A stretch of 64,000 nt of DNA from JAKPBU01 sp964425695. Lineage in GTDB: Bacteria; Pseudomonadota; Gammaproteobacteria; Xanthomonadales; Xanthomonadaceae. The position numbers were made by a program, and so were the translations under genes. The stretch is taken from NCBI GenBank assembly GCA_964425695.1, contig CAYRNF010000009.1, positions 1 through 64,000 on the forward strand, given 5' to 3'. Positions 63,940 through 64,000 of the stretch are shown here, piece by piece; positions within the stretch are counted from its first letter, which is position 1; each line of letters starts with the position of its first letter. The notes under the pieces are model-generated. The model saw only the letters and a list, made by a program, of their open reading frames with translations. It did not search any database and was not told the DNA's origin.

Positions 63940-64000
63940 TCACTTCACCTCGAACTCGCGGGTCTGCACCACCGCGCCGTCCAGCATCACTTCCAGCTTG
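63940..64000 (-). CDS. C-terminal end of a gene continuing beyond the window
   Basis: The last bases, read on the minus strand, give an open frame ending ...KLEVMLDGAVVQTREFEVK and TGA at 63940. Only about 19 codons are visible, so no product can be named. The presence of a strong minus-strand terminator at 63822 supports this as a true gene end. Confidence 0.5.
   Translation of the reverse strand, partial: KLEVMLDGAVVQTREFEVK

Overview
The window is very GC-rich, densely coded DNA from a gammaproteobacterium of the Xanthomonadaceae/Lysobacteraceae (Xanthomonas, Lysobacter, Luteimonas relatives). The evidence is the gene order around the chromosomal origin (mnmE-yidC-rnpA-rpmH / dnaA-dnaN-recF-gyrB / M48 protease / tonB-exbB-exbD-exbD / pdxJ), the monomeric isocitrate dehydrogenase, and REP-like hairpins of the type common in this family. 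Genus cannot be fixed from the sequence alone. The replication origin lies inside the window: DnaA boxes sit in the dnaN-dnaA gap (about 28.46-28.86 kb) and three parS-like ParB sites lie within 1.2 kb, in recF and the recF-dnaN gap. Genes around the origin are transcribed away from it (minus to the left, plus to the right). Layout, left of the origin: 0-9 kb has an M28 peptidase (start outside the window), a small lipoprotein, a divergent Lrp regulator/phenylalanine hydroxylase pair, a hybrid histidine kinase, fructose-bisphosphatase plus a 2OG-Fe(II) oxygenase, and a kinase/receiver pair. 9-15 kb has an SLC13-type transporter, small membrane proteins, a SplB-like radical SAM protein and cardiolipin synthase. 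15-17.4 kb has an ECF sigma factor operon with a putative anti-sigma protein and two related exported proteins. 17.4-23.4 kb has pdxJ, a frameshifted third exbD, the TonB-ExbB-ExbD-ExbD energy-transduction operon, a TPR protein and an M48 lipoprotein protease. 23.5-30.2 kb has gyrB, recF, dnaN, oriC and dnaA. Right of the origin: 30.4-34.3 kb is rpmH-rnpA-yidC-mnmE. 34.4-35.5 kb is a lipoprotein with a TonB-like C-terminus. 35.5-36.26 kb is a gene-free composite repeat. 36.3-41.1 kb holds a hydrolase/ABC-2 exporter operon and a small XRE-regulator/paired-membrane-protein operon with two perfect 18-bp operator palindromes. 41.27-41.8 kb is a 116-bp tandem repeat that includes copies of the 3' end of the adjacent ferredoxin-NADP reductase gene. 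42.7-44.7 kb is a second ABC-2 exporter. 44.7-45.4 kb is a lone, lower-GC AbiGi-like gene, a phage-defence family. 46.2-47.3 kb is a small three-gene set: two secreted proteins with eight cysteines each, flanking a membrane-anchored glutaredoxin. 47-64 kb carries a TatD nuclease, a secreted multidomain endonuclease, HrpB helicase, a sulfotransferase-like protein convergent with a PKHD hydroxylase, a receiver/kinase, RluE, an exported methyltransferase-like lipoprotein, a LysR regulator divergent from two small genes, monomeric isocitrate dehydrogenase, a metalloprotease/lipoprotein pair, and the last codons of one more gene. How they work together: the centre of the window is core replication and translation machinery. 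TonB-ExbBD energises outer-membrane transport, and YidC, MnmE, RnpA and L34 serve membrane insertion, tRNA modification, RNase P and the ribosome. The accessory interest is in the Cys-rich/glutaredoxin set, the AbiGi-like gene, the XRE operon with its operators, the metalloprotease/lipoprotein pair, and the tandem repeat downstream of fpr. All functions are inferred from reading sequence and motifs; no database search was run.
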